A stretch of 52,476 nt of DNA from DSUN01 sp035527715. Lineage in GTDB: Bacteria; Planctomycetota; PUPC01; DSUN01. Both the position numbers and the translations under genes were made by a program. The stretch lies in contig DATKZY010000193.1 in the NCBI GenBank assembly GCA_035527715.1, forward strand, positions 1 to 52,476, in the 5' to 3' direction. The notes beneath the pieces were generated by a model. The model did no database searches. It was given only the letters and a program-made list of their open reading frames with translations, and was not told the DNA's origin. Shown one piece after another: positions 1-7,026 of this stretch (position 1 is its first letter; each line of letters opens with the position of its first letter).

Positions 1-2
1 TC

Positions 3-2153
3 GGCGACTACGGCGAAGTCCTCGTCATGGACTGGGGCCTGGCCAAGATCGTGCGCAATGCCGATGTGGGCGGGGCCTCCGTGCCCCGCGATACTGTGGG
101 GGGGCCGCCCCCGGCCCGCGAAGAACGCGGGGCAGAGACGCCCCGCCTACAAGACGGAGCGCCCCCGGCCGCCCGCGCACCGGCCGGCATCGTCTCCGAC
201 CGCCAGGAGGTCACTGCCCTACAGACCCTCGCCGGCTCGATGATGGGCACACCCGCCTACATGTCGCCCGAACAGGCCAAGGGCGAGCTCGACCACATTG
301 ACGCGCGCTCCGACCTCTGGTCGCTGGGCGCGATCCTCTACGAAATCCTCACCCTCGAGCGCGCCGTGTCGGGCGACACCACCTACGCCATCCTCGCCAA
401 CGTCCTCAAGGGCCACATCGTCCCGCCCGAGCAGCGCGCACCGAAGCGAAACGTCCCCCGCGAGCTATCCGCCATCGTGATGAAGTGCCTCCACAAGAAC
501 CGTGCCCATCGCTACCGCAGCGTCCTCGACCTCAGGCGCGACATCAGCCTCTTCCTCGAAGGCCGCAGCGTCTCCGCAGCGCCCGACACCTTTTCGCAAG
601 CCGTCGTGAAGCTCATCAAGAGGAACAAGGGTGTGAGCGCAGCCGTTGGCGCAGCGGCTGTGCTCCTCATCGCCATCACCACGGTCTTCATCGTTCGCCT
701 CGCCGGCGAGCGCAATCGCGCCCTTGCGAGCGAACGTCGGGCAGTCACGAATGAGAAGGCAGCGGTTGCTGCCCGTGACGCCCAGCATGCCATAGCCCTG
801 GCTGCCTCGAAGCGCCAGGCCGAGAGCGCCGTCCGCGCCGCCAGCGAAGGCCGGATGACCGAAGCCGAGGCCCGCGCCACCGCCGCCGTCGAGGTCATGC
901 CCGACGGCCCCTGGGGCCACTACGCCCTCGGCGTCCTCGCGCACGAGAAGAAGGACTTTGCTGCTGCCCGCAAGCACCTCGACGAAGCCCTCCGCCTCGA
1001 CCCGGACCACCAGCCATCCACGCTTCTCCACATCACCGTCCTCGCCGCCTCTGGCGACCTCGCCCACTTCGAAACACTCGCCGCCGAAGCCGACAAGTGC
1101 AGCGACTGGAAAGCCCTCGTCGCCGCGGGTCACGCGCTCTACGGAGCACAGCGCTACGCTCCTTCAGCCAAAGCCTTTCAGCGCGCCGTTGCCCTCATGC
1201 AAAAGGAAAAGGGGACAGCGCTGCATGCGATCGCCCAGGCAAGAGACAAGGCCGAACGGTCCAGCGCTTGCCTGAAGACGGAGGGTTTCTGGGATTCGAT
1301 CAAGAACCTGCCCCATCAGGAACAGCGTGCGCGTATCGCCAGTATGTTGGACGAGATTTACCCCAGAAGCCCCGGAAGCACGGTCAGCGCCTCCGTGTTG
1401 CCAACAAGCGCTGGTGAACTGGCCATCAACTTGCGTGGACCCGCTATCAGATGGCTAGACCCCCTCCGCACCATGCCGCTGACATCCCTGCGCGTCATAT
1501 ATGCTCAGGTCAGCGACTTGGCTCCTCTCAGAGGCATGCCGCTAAGGACACTGGATCTCACGGGCACGACCATGAGCGACCTCGGCCCGCTGAAGGGAAT
1601 GCCACTGGAGGACCTCATAGGCGTCGGTGCCAACGTGAGCGACTTGGCCCCATTGATGGGCATGCCGTTGAGACGTCTCTGGTGTGATGCGCCCAAGATC
1701 AGCGACATTAGCCCGCTCAAAGGTATGCCTCTGGCCGAGTTAGCCATTCAGAGTCGAGGCGTAACGGACCTCAGCCCGCTTGCCGGCATGAGCCTGGCGC
1801 GCCTCAGCGTGAAGGGCACCTCGGTAACAGATCTGCGCCCCCTTAGAGGCATGCCGCTCTGGCACCTGCGGTGCTCCGGTTGTTCTGCCCTCAAAGATCT
1901 CAACGCTCTCAGGGGCCTGCCTCTCAAGGAGTTGTTCTGCGAGAACACCGGGGTCACAAACCTCGAGCCATTGAGAGGCATGCCCTTGCTTAAGCTGGTT
2001 GCCTTCGGGACCGGCGTGAAGGACCTCACCCCCCTGGCTGGCCTGAAGTTGAAGGAGTTCTCGCCTCCGTCGAAGAGGCAGCTCACGGCGGAGTCGCTGA
2101 AGGTGGTCGAGGAACTGGAGAAGCAGGGGTGCAAGATCAACTGGACGGAATGA
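3..2153 (+). CDS. Ser/Thr protein kinase with TPR and leucine-rich repeats (5' partial)
   Basis: The reading frame is open at the left edge, so the N-lobe and catalytic loop lie outside the window. What remains starts at the activation segment (DWGLAK, nt 30-47, the DWG form common in planctomycete kinases) and continues through GTPAYMSPEQ (APE region, nt 250-275) and the C-lobe. A single hydrophobic span follows at about nt 640-705, then an Ala/Arg/Glu-rich probable coiled coil, TPR-like repeats (about nt 850-1200) and roughly ten 22-23-residue leucine-rich units keyed by G(M/L)PL and DL.PL (about nt 1465-2060). The likely topology is a cytoplasmic kinase with external TPR/LRR sensor repeats. 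The activation loop is enlarged by palindromic repeat DNA translated in frame (nt 70-153). The last 58 nt before the stop region recur after the downstream toxin-antitoxin-like pair. The kinase call is firm; the signal and substrate cannot be inferred. Confidence 0.92.
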   Translation, partial: GDYGEVLVMDWGLAKIVRNADVGGASVPRDTVGGPPPAREERGAETPRLQDGAPPAARAPAGIVSDRQEVTALQTLAGSMMGTPAYMSPEQAKGELDHIDARSDLWSLGAILYEILTLERAVSGDTTYAILANVLKGHIVPPEQRAPKRNVPRELSAIVMKCLHKNRAHRYRSVLDLRRDISLFLEGRSVSAAPDTFSQAVVKLIKRNKGVSAAVGAAAVLLIAITTVFIVRLAGERNRALASERRAVTNEKAAVAARDAQHAIALAASKRQAESAVRAASEGRMTEAEARATAAVEVMPDGPWGHYALGVLAHEKKDFAAARKHLDEALRLDPDHQPSTLLHITVLAASGDLAHFETLAAEADKCSDWKALVAAGHALYGAQRYAPSAKAFQRAVALMQKEKGTALHAIAQARDKAERSSACLKTEGFWDSIKNLPHQEQRARIASMLDEIYPRSPGSTVSASVLPTSAGELAINLRGPAIRWLDPLRTMPLTSLRVIYAQVSDLAPLRGMPLRTLDLTGTTMSDLGPLKGMPLEDLIGVGANVSDLAPLMGMPLRRLWCDAPKISDISPLKGMPLAELAIQSRGVTDLSPLAGMSLARLSVKGTSVTDLRPLRGMPLWHLRCSGCSALKDLNALRGLPLKELFCENTGVTNLEPLRGMPLLKLVAFGTGVKDLTPLAGLKLKEFSPPSKRQLTAESLKVVEELEKQGCKINWTE
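70..153 (+). repeat. GC-rich palindromic repeats inside the kinase activation loop
   Basis: Two hairpins of the same design lie in tandem: GCGGGGC-6 nt-GCCCCGC at 70-89, and a second within 126-153. A G/C-run stem sits between them at about 97-115. The 28 nt at 126-153 are the exact reverse complement of 14867-14894, between pcrA and tldE, so this is a dispersed element. It is translated in frame and adds roughly 30-50 residues between DWG and the GTPAYM segment. Confidence 0.8.
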
Positions 2154-2215
2154 GCACGGCAAGACAGGTTGTCGGTGTTCGGTGATCGGTTGTCGGGTCA
2201 AGAGATTCGCGGAGA

Positions 2216-2404
2216 TTCGCGCGAGTGGGGTATCCCCTTGACTCCAGTGACCACAACATGTTGTGCCGCGGACTCCGCGTGCGAAAAGCTGCGTTTGCCC
2301 CCGCATTCCGCATCCCACGGGCAAACGGCGACCACAAGAGGCGAATGGGCCGGCTACTGCTGATTGGGATTACTGGAGTCAAGGGGATACCACCCTCGCG
2401 CGAT
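2216..2404. repeat. MITE-like element with inverted termini in the kinase-antitoxin gap
   Basis: The 20 nt at 2229-2248 and 2372-2391 are perfect inverted copies, and the similarity extends outward to about 32 nt with a few mismatches, giving a roughly 190-bp element. A nested inverted pair (GTTTGCCC/GGGCAAAC) lies inside. The interior holds the palindrome CCACAACATGTTGTG, and a related stretch is seen near 49539-49576. No convincing ORF is present. The rest of the 432-nt gap (2154-2585) holds low-complexity TGTTCGG/GATTCGCGG repeats and the promoter of the next gene pair. Confidence 0.6.
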
Positions 2405-2514
2405 TCGCGGTCACTCGGCCGGTGTTCGGTGTTCGGGTACGGAGGGGGTAGGAGAGGGCTATCGGGTGTGGCCGTGAAGGGGCATTGGTCTCGGTGCCCA
2501 AGCGAGCGCGTGGC

Positions 2515-2543
2515 TTGACACCGCGGGGGCAGGACGGTAGACT
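2515..2543 (+). promoter_or_regulatory. Sigma-70-type promoter for the UPF0175/DUF3368 pair
   Basis: TTGACA (2515-2520) is a perfect -35. A 17-bp spacer separates it from TAGACT (2538-2543), which matches the -10 consensus at 4 of 6 positions. A strong ribosome-binding site AAGGAGGT (2572-2579) follows, 6 nt before the ATG. Confidence 0.6.
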
Positions 2544-2585
2544 GCGGGTAACAGCGGCGGCCATTGCCGCCAAGGAGGTAAGCCG

Positions 2586-2840
2586 ATGGGCGTAAGCCTG
2601 ACGATTCCCGACTCAATTGCTCAAGCGATCCGCCTGCCGGAAGAGCGGTTGTCCAAGGAGCTGCTGTGCGAGCTGGCGACGGCCTTGTATGGGCACGGGC
2701 TGCTCGGCTTCGGCAAGGCCAGAGAGCTGGCCGGCGTGGGGAAGTACGAGTTCGGCCAGATGCTGGGCAGCCGCAGCATCCCTCGCCACTACACGCGCGA
2801 GGAGCTTGAGGACGACCTGGATTATGTCGACCGTCGCTAA
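2586..2840 (+). CDS. UPF0175 family protein, probable antitoxin
   Basis: This 84-residue protein shows the UPF0175 pattern: an N-terminal beta strand, a helix containing the (K)ELLCELATALY segment, then a helix-turn-helix-like part (LGFGKARELAG..KYEFGQML) and an acidic tail (REELEDDLDYV). UPF0175 proteins usually stand immediately upstream of DUF3368 PIN-like proteins, as here, and are regarded as the DNA-binding antitoxin of the pair. The start is fixed by a strong AAGGAGGT site 6 nt upstream. The stop overlaps the next start by 17 nt, implying translational coupling. The pair sits between two copies of the kinase-LRR gene end, suggesting insertion or duplication. Confidence 0.85.
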   Translation: MGVSLTIPDSIAQAIRLPEERLSKELLCELATALYGHGLLGFGKARELAGVGKYEFGQMLGSRSIPRHYTREELEDDLDYVDRR

Positions 2841-3312
2841 CACCTCGGCCGTCATGAACCTGGCGATCATCGGGCACCTGGCCCTGCTTCGCGAGCAGTT
2901 CGGCGAGGTCCTTGTGCCCCGTGCGGTCGTCGAGGAGTTGCGCCTGGCCGAGGACCTTCCTGGCAATGAGGAGGTCCGCGAGGCGATCCGAGCGGGCTGG
3001 CTCCAACCCCGTGACGCGAAGCAACAGGCATTGGTCAGATCGTTGGGGCGGGAACTCGACCTCGGCGAGGCAGAGGCCATCGCGTTGGCCATTGAGCTGA
3101 ACGCAGAGAAGGTCCTTCTGGACGAGCGGGACGCCCGACGGGTTGCGAAATCCCAGGGATTGAGGGTGACGGGGGTAGTCGGCATCCTGCGCCGTGCCTG
3201 GCGGGAGAAGAGGATTCCGTCGTTGCGGGAGGCCATAGGCCGGTTGCGGGACGAGGCGGGTTTCCACCTCGACGAACAGCTCATCGAGGAGGTGCTGAGA
3301 GACGCCGATTAG
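2824..3312 (+). CDS. DUF3368 PIN-like domain protein, probable toxin
   Basis: 162 residues. The N-terminus (VANTSAVMNLAIIGHLALL) has the DUF3368 form of PIN motif 1, with Asn where many PIN nucleases have Asp. The central LGEAEAIALA and LLDERDARRVA segments carry the other conserved acidic residues, and the C-terminal VVGILRRA stretch is also typical. PIN-like toxins cleave RNA, but activity has rarely been shown for DUF3368. The frame stays open upstream to 2617, but ATG 2824 is preferred because it starts just before the PIN strand and overlaps the antitoxin end. It is the downstream member of a two-gene unit. The nearest alternative is a non-toxic PIN-fold protein. Confidence 0.85.
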   Translation: MSTVANTSAVMNLAIIGHLALLREQFGEVLVPRAVVEELRLAEDLPGNEEVREAIRAGWLQPRDAKQQALVRSLGRELDLGEAEAIALAIELNAEKVLLDERDARRVAKSQGLRVTGVVGILRRAWREKRIPSLREAIGRLRDEAGFHLDEQLIEEVLRDAD

Positions 3313-3342
3313 TCCGCCTGCCGAGGCATGACCACGAAGGAA

Positions 3343-3418
3343 GCAGCTCACGGCGGAGTCGCTGAAGGTGGTCGAGGAGCTGGAGAAGCAGGGGTGCAAG
3401 GTGCATTGGATGGAGTGA
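3343..3418 (+). pseudogene. Remnant of a second kinase-LRR gene 3' end
   Basis: nt 3343-3400 match nt 2078-2135 (the C-terminal end of the kinase-LRR gene) at 57 of 58 positions. The frame continues to a TGA at 3416-3418 with weaker similarity (V-H-W-M-E against I-N-W-T-E). No start codon or upstream homologous coding DNA is present. It is best read as the broken end of a paralogue, or a duplication footprint made when the toxin-antitoxin-like pair arrived. Confidence 0.75.
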
Positions 3419-3649
3419 GCCAGAAGGCAGACAACAGAGGGCAGACGACAGAGGAGAGATGACGGCAGGAGAGGAGGCAGGTGTTCGGGGATCGGGGTCA
3501 GGAGCAAGAGATTCGCGGGGATTCGCGGCATCCCGGGCGTAAGCCTTTGATGGTGCTTGAGTTGCGTCGGCATCCCAGGGGCTCGTGTGCGTAAGCCAAA
3601 GCCTGCAGCACACATACGTCCCAACCGCAGCGGCGGGAGAGGGTGCGTC
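3419..3649. other. Gap with low-complexity repeats, no gene
   Basis: The stretch holds purine-rich GGCAGAC/GACAGAGG runs and a GTGTTCGGGGATCGG...CAAGAGATTCGCGGGGATTCGCG string. The same string follows the kinase stop near 2174-2220, so the duplicated gene end carried its downstream flank with it. I see no ORF with a ribosome-binding site and no RNA gene. Confidence 0.4.
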
Positions 3650-3652
3650 TCA

Positions 3653-3768
3653 GAATGCCAACCGCCTCGCGTTGGCAGGGCTGGCATTGTGAGCAAATCG
3701 GCTATCCGGCTGCGTCCGGCCAGGAGTTCTCAGAATGCCAACCCCTGAGAGGGAGAGTTGGCATTCTG
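3653..3768. repeat. Composite hairpin repeat, copy 1
   Basis: Two stem-loops flank a linker reading roughly AATCGGCTATCCGGC. The right one is a perfect 12-bp stem (3731-3742 with 3757-3768) and a 14-nt loop. The left one (3653-3692) is imperfect, with the same AGAATGCCAAC core. A second copy with altered but still paired stems lies at 35494-35616. The right hairpin covers the stop and last codons of the minus-strand amidotransferase gene and could serve as its terminator. Confidence 0.65.
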
Positions 3769-4482
3769 TGAATTTGGCGGGGCAGGAACGGCGTGGACAA
3801 GCGCGCGGAAGAGGGCCATCTGGTCGGGGCGGGTGCGCATGCGCTCGGGATGCCACTGGATGCCGAGGAGGAAGCTCGCGCCCGTGCCCTCGATGGCTTC
3901 GACGACGCCGTCGGGGGCGCGGGCGACGATGCGCAGGCCCTCTCCCAGTGTGCCGACGGCCTGGTGGTGCGAGCTGTTGACCCGCAGGCGTCCGCCGCCC
4001 ACGACGCCGGCGAGCCGCGAGTCCGCCGCGACCTCGACGTCGTGGAACGGTTCGTCGCCGCCCGCCCACTGGTGGACGATGGCCGCGCCAAACGCATCGG
4101 GGACGTGTTGGATGAGCGTGCCGCCGAGGGCGATGTTGACGAGTTGGGCTCCGCCGCAGATGCCGAGGACGGGCAGGCCTCGCTCGAGCGCGGCGCGGGC
4201 GAGGCAGAGGTCGAAGGTGTTGCGGCGAGGGTCCAGGAGTTGCGTGGCCGGGTGGCGCGGCTCGCCGTAGGCCGCGGGATCGTAGTCGCGCCCGCCGGTG
4301 AGGACCAGGCCGTCCACGATGTCCACGAGAGCGGCGACGCCGCTCCCGTCCACCGGCGCCAGGAGGACGGGCAGGCCGCCGGCGTCGAGGACGCTTCCGA
4401 TGTAGTTCCAGTTGACCTTGGCGATCTCGACGCCCGCGGCTGTCGTGAGGTCGCAGTTGAGTGCGATGCGCGGCTGGGTCAT
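3730..4482 (-). CDS. Class I glutamine amidotransferase, gamma-Glu-GABA hydrolase-like (peptidase C26)
   Basis: 250 residues. The peptidase C26/PuuD-type pattern is clear: LTGGRDYDP, the nucleophile Cys in GICGGAQLVN, the SSHHQAV segment and the GIQWHPE His-Glu pair completing the Cys-His-Glu triad. The family hydrolyses gamma-glutamyl amides in the cytoplasm. ATG 4482 is chosen because it overlaps the upstream amidohydrolase stop in an ATGA arrangement, implying coupling; the long upstream extension is out-of-frame readthrough of that gene. The last dozen or so residues (NSQNANSPSQ...) are encoded by a hairpin repeat and are probably a non-native tail. With the neighbouring D-aminoacylase-type enzyme it suggests scavenging of acylated or gamma-linked amino acids. 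The exact substrate is unknown. Confidence 0.88.
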   Translation of the reverse strand: MTQPRIALNCDLTTAAGVEIAKVNWNYIGSVLDAGGLPVLLAPVDGSGVAALVDIVDGLVLTGGRDYDPAAYGEPRHPATQLLDPRRNTFDLCLARAALERGLPVLGICGGAQLVNIALGGTLIQHVPDAFGAAIVHQWAGGDEPFHDVEVAADSRLAGVVGGGRLRVNSSHHQAVGTLGEGLRIVARAPDGVVEAIEGTGASFLLGIQWHPERMRTRPDQMALFRALVHAVPAPPNSQNANSPSQGLAF

Positions 4483-6068
4483 TCGGCGCCCCTCCGCAGG
4501 AAGCGGCCGTTGCGGAGGCCAGTGAGCTCGCCGCCCTTGATGGCGAGCGCCCCGTTGACCAGAACGAAACGCACGCCGACCGAGTACTGCTGGGGGTGTT
4601 CGTAGGTGGCGCGGTCGGCGATGGCGGCGGGGTCGAAGACCGTGACGTCGGCCGCCGCTCCGGGGCGCAGGATGCCTCGGCGCTTGAGGCCCAGGCGGCT
4701 CGCGGGCAGGCCGGTCATGCGCCGCACGGCGTCGGGGAGCGAGAGGACGCCCAGCTCGCGGACATAGCGCCCGAGGACGCGCGCGCACGTGCCGTAGCTG
4801 CGCGGGTGGGGCTTGCCGACGGCGGTCGGTCCCACGGCGGAGCGCGACGAGCTGTCGGAGCCGATGGCCACAAAGGGGAGGCGGAGCCACTTGGCGAGGT
4901 TCTCCTCGCACATCGTGAAGTGGACGATGCTGGTGCGCCCTTTGCTGGCGGTGAGGAGGTCGAGGAGGACTTCGGCGGGGTCCTTGCCCGCCTCGGCGGC
5001 GAGGTCGTGCAGGGAGCGCCCCTCGGCGCGGCGCCAGTCGTCGCACGCGGCATCGGCGATGTGCAGCGCCTGCCAGGCCGCGGGGGTGGGGAAGTCGGCG
5101 GCCAGAGCGTCGAGGAGCTTGCCGCGTGTGGCCGGGTCGGCGATGCGCTCGAGCATGCGGCTCCGGCCCCCCTCGCGCGCCCAGCCGGGCAGTTGCGAGG
5201 AGAGGCTGGTGGACGAGGCGACGTAGGGGTAGCGGTCGCAGGCGATGTCAATCCCCTCGGCGCGGAGCGCGTGGAGCCGCTCGGTCACGCGGTCGGCCTT
5301 GCCCCAGTTGGCCCGGCCAGACACCTTGACGTGCGAGAGCTGGAGGCGCACGCCGGCGCTGCGCCCGACGCCGACGAACTCCTCAATGGCCTCCTCGACG
5401 GCGCCGCCCTCGTTGCGGATATGCGACGCATAGAGCGCGCCGTGCCGGCCCACTGGCTCGCACAGCGCGGCCAACTCGTCGGGGCGGGCGAACATCCCGG
5501 GCGTGTAGTAGAGGCCCGACGAGAGGCCGAAGGCGCCGGCATCCAGGGCCTTCTCGACCTCGCGGCGCATGGCGTCGAGCTCGGCCGCAGTGGGCGCGCG
5601 GTCGGCCTCGCCCATCACGGCCTGGCGGACGTTTCCGTGGCCGACGAGCGTCGCGCGGTTGATGCCGGGGCGGGCGTCGTCGTGGCGCCGGGCGTAGTCG
5701 TCCAGAGTCGCCCAGTCCACCGTGATCCCGTGGCGCTCGGAGCTGGCGGCCCGCTCGGCGAGCATGGTCTGGTTTTGCGGGAAGGGCGACTCGCCGCAGT
5801 TGCCGAGGACCTCGGTGGTCACGCCGTCGTGGAGCCGCGCCGGGGCCTCCGGGCACAGCAACGGGTACACGTCGCCGTGCGTGTGGAGGTCAATGAACCC
5901 GGGCGCGACCACCAGGCTCGATGCATCGAGCACGCGCGCGGCATCGGCCCCTGGGAATGCTCCGATGGCCTCGATGATGTCGGCGCGGATGCCCACATCG
6001 GCGCGCAGCGGCTCGCCGCCGCTGCCATCGAGGACCATGCCACCGCGGATCAGGATGTCGAATGCCAT
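4479..6068 (-). CDS. N-acyl-D-amino-acid deacylase (D-aminoacylase) family amidohydrolase
   Basis: 529 residues, normal for the family. It opens with FDILIRGGMVLDGSG, the beta-sandwich strand of amidohydrolases, then the metal motif PGFIDLHTHGD, the Cys metal ligand in EVLGNCG, the downstream His in LSHVKVSG, and GSDSSS near the end of the barrel. The C-terminus returns to the sandwich (GILRPGAAADVTVFDP). The family removes N-acyl groups from D-amino acids or hydrolyses N-terminal D-residue peptides with bound zinc. A ribosome-binding site (AGGAAAGGG) precedes ATG 6068. The gene is first in a unit with the amidotransferase. It is transcribed away from the DnaA-box cluster. Related dihydroorotase-like enzymes are less likely given GNCG. 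Confidence 0.9.
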   Translation of the reverse strand: MAFDILIRGGMVLDGSGGEPLRADVGIRADIIEAIGAFPGADAARVLDASSLVVAPGFIDLHTHGDVYPLLCPEAPARLHDGVTTEVLGNCGESPFPQNQTMLAERAASSERHGITVDWATLDDYARRHDDARPGINRATLVGHGNVRQAVMGEADRAPTAAELDAMRREVEKALDAGAFGLSSGLYYTPGMFARPDELAALCEPVGRHGALYASHIRNEGGAVEEAIEEFVGVGRSAGVRLQLSHVKVSGRANWGKADRVTERLHALRAEGIDIACDRYPYVASSTSLSSQLPGWAREGGRSRMLERIADPATRGKLLDALAADFPTPAAWQALHIADAACDDWRRAEGRSLHDLAAEAGKDPAEVLLDLLTASKGRTSIVHFTMCEENLAKWLRLPFVAIGSDSSSRSAVGPTAVGKPHPRSYGTCARVLGRYVRELGVLSLPDAVRRMTGLPASRLGLKRRGILRPGAAADVTVFDPAAIADRATYEHPQQYSVGVRFVLVNGALAIKGGELTGLRNGRFLRRGAE

Positions 6069-6133
6069 GTCACGCGGCCCTTTCCTGCCCGCACGCGGAG
6101 CCGCCGCCGCGCGCGAGCGGGTTCCGCGAGAGG

Positions 6134-6425
6134 TGTGGGTAACCTGTGCAATTCCGAGACCCTCCAGACACTGCTCGCGCGGCCTGGAGCGCAGTCGCGG
6201 CGAAACGGCGGACCCGGCGGCCTGCGCCTGAGGACCGATAACGCTGCATCATGACGGAAGTGATTGATGGAGCTGGCTTTACATCGCGGCATCTGCGGCG
6301 GTGTGGAAACCATGTGGACAACCTGTGGAAACCCCGTTCGCCGCCGCCCCGCGCAAGGCCCGCCCGTGCGCACAGGGCGCGATTGTGGGTAACTCCATCG
6401 CGTGCAACCGCCCCCATTATCCACA
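6134..6425. other. DnaA-box-like cluster, candidate replication origin or DnaA-controlled region
   Basis: This is the core of the 446-nt divergent gap 6069-6514. It holds TGTGGGTAA at 6134-6142 and 6384-6392, three 11-bp-spaced copies TGTGGAAAC/TGTGGACAA/TGTGGAAAC at 6302, 6313 and 6324, and a perfect TTATCCACA at 6417-6425. The 11-bp spacing puts the three middle copies on one face of the helix. No dnaA, dnaN or gyrB gene is in the window. I see no strongly AT-rich unwinding segment, so origin status is inference. Confidence 0.5.
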
Positions 6426-6478
6426 GGATTTCCAGAAATGCAAGGTGCGGAACCCGACGCTTTCTGCGAAAAAAAGAC

Positions 6479-6506
6479 TTGCAACGCCTGAAGTGCTAAC
6501 TATAAT
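6479..6506 (+). promoter_or_regulatory. Sigma-70-type promoter of the small anchored protein gene
   Basis: TTGCAA (6479-6484), a 16-bp spacer and a perfect TATAAT (6501-6506). Transcription would begin near 6513, which argues for the ATG at 6554 rather than the one at 6515. Confidence 0.6.
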
Positions 6507-6553
6507 GGAGGCGGATGGATCAGATCAAGTGTCGGGGCGTGGAGACGGTCGTC

Positions 6554-6961
6554 ATGTCGAGGCAGGCATGGCTTAGTGGCGTGTTGTCCGTAGCCGTGGT
6601 GGTTCTCCTCGCCCTGTTGTTCGTCGTCCGCCAGTCCCCGTCGGCGCAGGGACAGGTGAGCGAGGGACAGGCGGACAAGGTGATCGCTCTGGCATCCACC
6701 CATGCGGGCGGGAGCGTCTTGTACGTCATCGACACGTCGCGCGAGGTGGTGCTGGTCTACGGGTTCCACAACCCCGGGCCGGGGAAAACGGCCGACGTTC
6801 GGACGGGCGCCTTCGAGTTCCTGGCCGGCCGCTCGTACCGGTGGGATCTCCTGCTTGCATCGAAGCGGGAGTACGCGCTCCGAGGCGTTCGCACCCTCAG
6901 CGGCCTGCGCCCGGCGGGGCCTGGAAGCTCAGAGGAGGAGTACAAGCGCGCGGGAGAATGA
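6554..6961 (+). CDS. Small membrane-anchored protein of unknown function
   Basis: 135 residues from ATG 6554. One N-terminal hydrophobic span (LSGVLSVAVVVLLALLFVV) is followed by a soluble domain with SVLYVIDTSREVVLVYGF and a basic, aromatic core (LAGRSYRWDLLLASKREYALRG). I do not recognise the family. The VLYVIDT strand suggests a beta-rich outer domain tied to the inner membrane. The frame extends to ATG 6515, which lies inside the predicted transcription start area. It is the first gene of a plus-strand group with an HTH-transmembrane protein and two OmpA lipoproteins, so an envelope role is plausible. Confidence 0.7.
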   Translation: MSRQAWLSGVLSVAVVVLLALLFVVRQSPSAQGQVSEGQADKVIALASTHAGGSVLYVIDTSREVVLVYGFHNPGPGKTADVRTGAFEFLAGRSYRWDLLLASKREYALRGVRTLSGLRPAGPGSSEEEYKRAGE

Positions 6962-7026
6962 CTGCGCGCCACTGCCGCCCAGCGCCCCGGTGCGGCGCGG
7001 GCATGGCCCAGAATAGGTGAGGCGAC

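Noticed and set aside
2154..2400. Short plus-strand ORFs after the kinase stop
   Set aside because: They fall in inverted repeat DNA, overlap each other and lack ribosome-binding sites.
2617..2823. N-terminal extension of the DUF3368 protein
   Set aside because: This part overlaps the UPF0175 gene out of frame; the PIN domain starts right after ATG 2824.
4461..6254. 597-residue plus-strand ORF opposite the D-aminoacylase gene
   Set aside because: No protein family signature; the minus strand encodes a complete amidohydrolase with metal ligands.
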